DNA of 64,000 nucleotides, taken from the NCBI GenBank assembly GCA_963691705.1, contig OY829543.1, positions 28,543,523 through 28,607,522 on the forward strand, in the 5' to 3' direction. Positions within the stretch are counted from its first letter, which is position 1; the number at the start of each line of letters is the position of its first letter. A program made the position numbers and the translations under genes. This document shows, one piece after another, positions 60,088 to 64,000 of the stretch. Under the pieces are notes generated by a model. That model did no database searches. It saw nothing but the letters and a program-made list of their open reading frames with translations, and was not told the DNA's origin. The DNA is from Viola odorata (taxonomy: Eukaryota; Streptophyta; Magnoliopsida; Malpighiales; Violaceae).

Positions 60088-62448
60088 GTAAAGGGTAGTT
60101 TAGGTTTATTTCATGTAATAATTCCCAAGCCTACTCTTCGCCCATGGGAGAAAAATCCTTGTCTTTTGAAGTCTACAGACTTATTTTCACATCATCGCTT
60201 TGAATTACCTTTTAGTTATTTTCCAACCCTTTTCCATAGTGCTGATGCATATCTCTCCTATGTAGGTACTTTGTGTGACATTCGCAAAGGAATGGAGCCC
60301 GCATATTCGAGGACGAATCCATTTGAAGAGGGAGGAGATGATACGAACATGAGGGCTCTCACTCGTATCCACATGAAGATCTCATGGATAGGCCGCGCAA
60401 GCCATGAGGAATGCCGCGCCAAGTCCTCGCAAACCATGAAGACATGCGTGCACCAGGCGCGCCAACCCTAGAATCCCATGAAGTCCCCGCGCCTAAGCCA
60501 TCCGAGGCCTTGCGGTAGCTCTCCAAGCCAATTTCTTCAAGCCCGCGGTCAAGGCCTTAAGTGAAGGGTGGTTTAGGGTTATTTCATGTAATAATTCCCA
60601 AGCCTACTCTTCGCCCATGGGAGAAAATTCCTTGTGTTTTGAAGTCTACAGACTTATTTTCCCATCATAGCTTTGAGTTACCTTTTAGTTATTTTCCAAC
60701 TTTTTTCCATAGTGCTGATGCATATCTCTTCTATGTAGGTACTTTGTGTGACATTCGCAAAGGAATGGAGCGCGCAGATTCGAGAACGAATCTATTTGAA
60801 GAGGGAGTAGATGATACGAACATGAGGGCTCTCACTCGTATCCACGTGAACACCTCACGGATAGGCCGCGCCAGCCGTGAGGAATGCCGCGCCAAGTCCT
60901 CGCACACCATGAAGTCATGCGCGCACCAGGCGCGCCAACCCTAGCATCCCATGAAGTCCCCACGCCTAAGCCATCCGAGGCCTTGCGCTAGCTCTCCAAG
61001 CCAATCTCTTCAAGCCCGCGGTCAAAGCCTTAAGTGAAGGGTGGTTTAGGGTTATTTCATGTAATAATTCCCAAGCCTACTCTTCGCCCATGGGAGAAAA
61101 TTCCTTGTGTTTTGAAGTCTACAGACTTATTTTCCCATCATCGCTTTGAGTTACCTTTTAGTTATTTTCCAACTCTTTTCCATAGTGCTGATGCATATCT
61201 CTTCTATGTAGGTACTTTGTGTGACATTCACAAAGGAATGGAGCGCGCAGATTCGAGAACGAATCTATTTGAAGAGGGAGTAGATGATACGAACATGAGG
61301 GCTCTCACTCGTATCCACGTGAAGACATCACGGATAGGTCGCGCCAGCCGTGAGGAATGCCGCGCCAAGTCCTCGCAAACCATGAAGTCATGCGCGCACC
61401 AGGCGCACCAACCCTAGCATCCCATGCCCCACGCCTAAGCCATCCGAGGCCTTGCGGTAGCTCTCCAAGCCAATCTCTTCAGGCCCGCGGTCAAGGCCTT
61501 AAGTAAAGGGTAGTTTAGGTTTATTTCATGTAATAATTCCCAAGCCTACTCTTCGCCCATGGGAGAAAAATCCTTGTCTTTTGAAGTCTACAGACTTATT
61601 TTCACATCATCGCTTTGAATTACCTTTTAGTTATTTTCCAACCCTTTTCCATAGTGCTTATGCATATCTCTACTATGTAGGTACTTTGTGTTACATTCGC
61701 AAAGGAATGGAGCCCGCAGATTCGAGGACAAATCCATTTGAAGAGGGAGGAGATGATACGAACATGAGGGCTCTCGCTCGTATCCACGTGAAGACCTTAT
61801 GGATAGGCCGCGCAAGCCATGAGGAATGTCGTGCCAAGTCCTCGCAAAGCATGAAGACATGCGTGCACCAGGCGCGCCAACCCTAGCATCCCATGAAGTC
61901 CCCGCGCCTAAGCCATCCGAGGCCTTGCGGTAGCTCTCCAAGCCAATTTCTTCAAGCCCGCGGTCAAGGCCTTAAGTGAAGGGTGGTTTAGGGTTATTTC
62001 ATGTAATAATTCCCAAGCCTACTCTTCGCCCATGGGAGAAAAATCCTTGTCTTTTGAAGTCTACAGAATTATTTTCACATCATCGCTTTGAATTACCTTT
62101 TAGTTATTTTCCAACCCTTTTCCATAGTGCTGATGCATATCTCTCCTATGTAGGTACTTTGTGTGACATTCGCAAAGGAATGGAGCCCGCAGATTCGAGG
62201 ACAAATCCATTTGAAGAGGGAGGAGATGATACGAACATGAGGGCTCTCACTCGTATCCACGTGAAGACCTCATGGATAGGCCGCGCAAGCCATGAGGAAT
62301 GCAGCGCCAAGTCCTCGCAAAGCATGAAGACATGCGTGCACCAGGCGCGCCAACCCTAGCATCCCATGAAGTCCCCGCGCCTAAGCCATCCGAGGCCTTG
62401 CGGTAGCTCTCCAAGCCAATCTCTTCAAGCCCGCGGTCAAGGCCTTAA
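60088..62448 (+). repeat. Pentamer HOR copy (2361 bp)
   Basis: Order: C/D-MK, B', B, C/D, D. The first monomer opens like class C and has GCATATTCGAGG, shared with 62449. The B at 61034 has GAAGACATCACGG and GATAGGTCGC, shared with 59150 and 63395. Confidence 0.86.
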
Positions 62449-64000
62449 GTGAAGGGTGGTTTAGGGTTATTTCATGTAATAATTCCCAAGCCTACTCTTC
62501 GCCCATGGGAGAAAAATCCTTGTCTTTTGAAGTCTACAGAATTATTTTCACATCATCGCTTTGAATTACCTTTTAGTTATTTTCCAACCCTTTTCCATAG
62601 TGCTGATGCATATCTCTCCTATGTAGGTACTTTGTGTGACATTCGCAAAGGAATGGAGCCCGCATATTCGAGGACGAATCCATTTGAAGAGGGAGGAGAT
62701 GATACGAACATGAGGGCTCTCACTCGTATCCACATGAAGATCTCATGGATAGGCCGCGCAAGCCATGAGGAATGCCGCGCCAAGTCCTCGCAAACCATGA
62801 AGACATGCGTGCACCAGGCGCGCCAACCCTAGAATCCCATGAAGTCCCCGCGCCTAAGCCATCCGAGGCCTTGCGGTAGCTCTCCAAGCCAATTTCTTCA
62901 AGCCCGCGGTCAAGGCCTTAAGTGAAGGGTGGTTTAGGGTTATTTCATGTAATAATTCCCAAGCCTACTCTTCGCCCATGGGAGAAAATTCCTTGTGTTT
63001 TGAAGTCTACAGACTTATTTTCCCATCATAGCTTTGAGTTACCTTTTAGTTATTTTCCAACTTTTTTCCATAGTGCTGATGCATATCTCTTCTATGTAGG
63101 TACTTTGTGTGACATTCGCAAAGGAATGGAGCGCGCAGATTCGAGAACGAATCTATTTGAAGAGGGAGTAGATGATACGAACATGAGGGCTCTCACTCGT
63201 ATCCACGTGAACACCTCACGGATAGGCCGCGCCAGCCGTGAGGAATGCCGCGCCAAGTCCTCGCACACCATGAAGTCATGCGCGCACCAGGCGCGCCAAC
63301 CCTAGCATCCCATGAAGTCCCCACGCCTAAGCCATCCGAGGCCTTGCGCTAGCTCTCCAAGCCAATCTCTTCAAGCCCGCGGTCAAAGCCTTAAGTGAAG
63401 GGTGGTTTAGGGTTATTTCATGTAATAATTCCCAAGCCTACTCTTCGCCCATGGGAGAAAATTCCTTGTGTTTTGAAGTCTACAGACTTATTTTCCCATC
63501 ATCGCTTTGAGTTACCTTTTAGTTATTTTCCAACTCTTTTCCATAGTGCTGATGCATATCTCTTCTATGTAGGTACTTTGTGTGACATTCACAAAGGAAT
63601 GGAGCGCGCAGATTCGAGAACGAATCTATTTGAAGAGGGAGTAGATGATACGAACATGAGGGCTCTCACTCGTATCCACGTGAAGACATCACGGATAGGT
63701 CGCGCCAGCCGTGAGGAATGCCGCGCCAAGTCCTCGCAAACCATGAAGTCATGCGCGCACCAGGCGCACCAACCCTAGCATCCCATGCCCCACGCCTAAG
63801 CCATCCGAGGCCTTGCGGTAGCTCTCCAAGCCAATCTCTTCAGGCCCGCGGTCAAGGCCTTAAGTAAAGGGTAGTTTAGGTTTATTTCATGTAATAATTC
63901 CCAAGCCTACTCTTCGCCCATGGGAGAAAAATCCTTGTCTTTTGAAGTCTACAGACTTATTTTCACATCATCGCTTTGAATTACCTTTTAGTTATTTTCC
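62449..64000 (+). repeat. Pentamer HOR copy, cut by the window end
   Basis: D-MK, B', B and the first 137 bases of C/D. The D-MK carries ACAGAATTATT (from the neighbouring D type) together with GCATATTCG, so it is a mosaic of the two D forms. The array continues past 64000. Confidence 0.86.

Larger units (their letters stand above)
1..64000. repeat. Satellite DNA array, ~472-bp monomer, head-to-tail, with higher-order repeats
   Basis: The same roughly 472-bp unit recurs from the first to the last base in one orientation. Landmarks return once per unit: GTGAAGGGTGGTTTAGGG (or its AAGTAAAGGG variant), CCCATGGG, GTCTACAGAC, GGCCGCGC and CCCGCGG. I placed 135 full units by these landmarks. The interval is 472 or 473 bp, or 469 bp where the 4-bp deletion CATGAAGTCCCC to CATGCCCC is present. 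No unit is inverted and nothing unrelated is inserted. Superimposed on the monomer period is a longer one of 4 to 12 monomers. The array is satellite DNA of a eukaryotic nuclear genome. A centromeric, pericentromeric or subtelomeric position is inference. Confidence 0.97.
47342..64000 (+). repeat. Array domain IV: 2361-bp pentamer HOR, class A absent
   Basis: Monomer starts and classes: 47342 D-MK precursor, 47815 B', 48288 B'/D, 48761 D, 49234 B', 49706 B, 50175 C/D, 50648 D, 51121 D-MK, 51594 B', 52067 B, 52536 C/D, 53009 D-MK, 53482 B', 53955 B, 54424 C/D, 54897 D, 55370 D-MK, 55843 B', 56316 B, 56785 C/D, 57258 D, 57731 D-MK, 58204 B', 58677 C/D-MK, 59150 B, 59619 C/D/B, 60088 C/D-MK, 60561 B', 61034 B, 61503 C/D, 61976 D, 62449 D-MK, 62922 B', 63395 B, 63864 C/D (cut by the window end). 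The core order is D-MK, B', B, C/D, D. Marks are CCACATGAAG (D-MK), GTGAACACC (B'), ATTCACAAAGG (B), and CTCTACTATG with CTCGCTCG (C/D). Confidence 0.92.

Noticed and set aside
1..64000. CRISPR array or bacterial/phage repeat locus
   Set aside because: The unit is about 472 bp with no short-repeat and unique-spacer pattern; differences are scattered substitutions between classes.
1..64000. CENP-B box or similar known centromere protein site
   Set aside because: I looked for the TTCG...A..CGGG pattern in the monomer on both strands and saw no convincing match.
1..64000. tRNA, rRNA (5S spacer) or other RNA genes in the repeat
   Set aside because: No A/B box pair, no 5S-like internal control region, and no T-rich terminator follow each other in the monomer on either strand.

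Overview
The whole 64 kb window is one uninterrupted, head-to-tail satellite DNA array. The monomer is about 472 bp (469, 472 or 473 bp depending on class). I count 135 complete monomers between 159 and 63863, plus a partial monomer at each end (1-158 and 63864-64000). Every monomer has the same orientation. I see no gene, RNA gene, transposon insertion, inversion or unique spacer, and both array edges lie outside the window. This organisation indicates eukaryotic nuclear heterochromatin (centromeric, pericentromeric, subtelomeric or knob). A flowering plant is the best guess: most monomers carry a plant-type telomere heptamer, and one part of the monomer resembles the 3' end of a plant Ty3/gypsy element. 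I cannot name the species or satellite family.

Monomer phase is set at the G of GTGAAGGG. Classes are named by diagnostic bases. A: 472 bp. B: 469 bp, with a 4-bp deletion near its end. B' and B'': 473-bp relatives of B. C: 473 bp, opening AAGTAAAGGGTAG. D: 473 bp, GTG opening with a C-like body. Many monomers are mosaics of two classes (written X/Y), so exchange inside monomers has been common.

The array has nested higher-order repeats (HORs) that change along the window. Domain I (159-14306) is built on a 1886-bp tetramer; a 5659-bp 12-mer starting at 6289 begins again at 11948. Domain II (14307-30822) has two almost identical 3774-bp octamers, then a 4248-bp nonamer and a related decamer. 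Domain III (30823-47341) has decamer, octamer and heptamer versions of one order. Domain IV (47342-64000) is a 2361-bp pentamer with 4-mer and rearranged variants, and its derived mutations accumulate in nested fashion from left to right. Class A monomers are frequent up to 46395 and then vanish.

Open frames of 100-130 codons recur because the monomers are homogenised, not because they encode protein. They start at GTG or TTG, frameshifts and stops spread freely through HOR copies, and a hand comparison of class A and B gave about 13 amino-acid-changing against 5 silent differences. The most interesting sequence-level signals are a covarying 8-bp inverted repeat kept in both main monomer lineages, a dense set of other dyads, a local conversion patch at about 24903-24940, a composite monomer insertion at 23746-24691, and the directional mutation series in domain IV.
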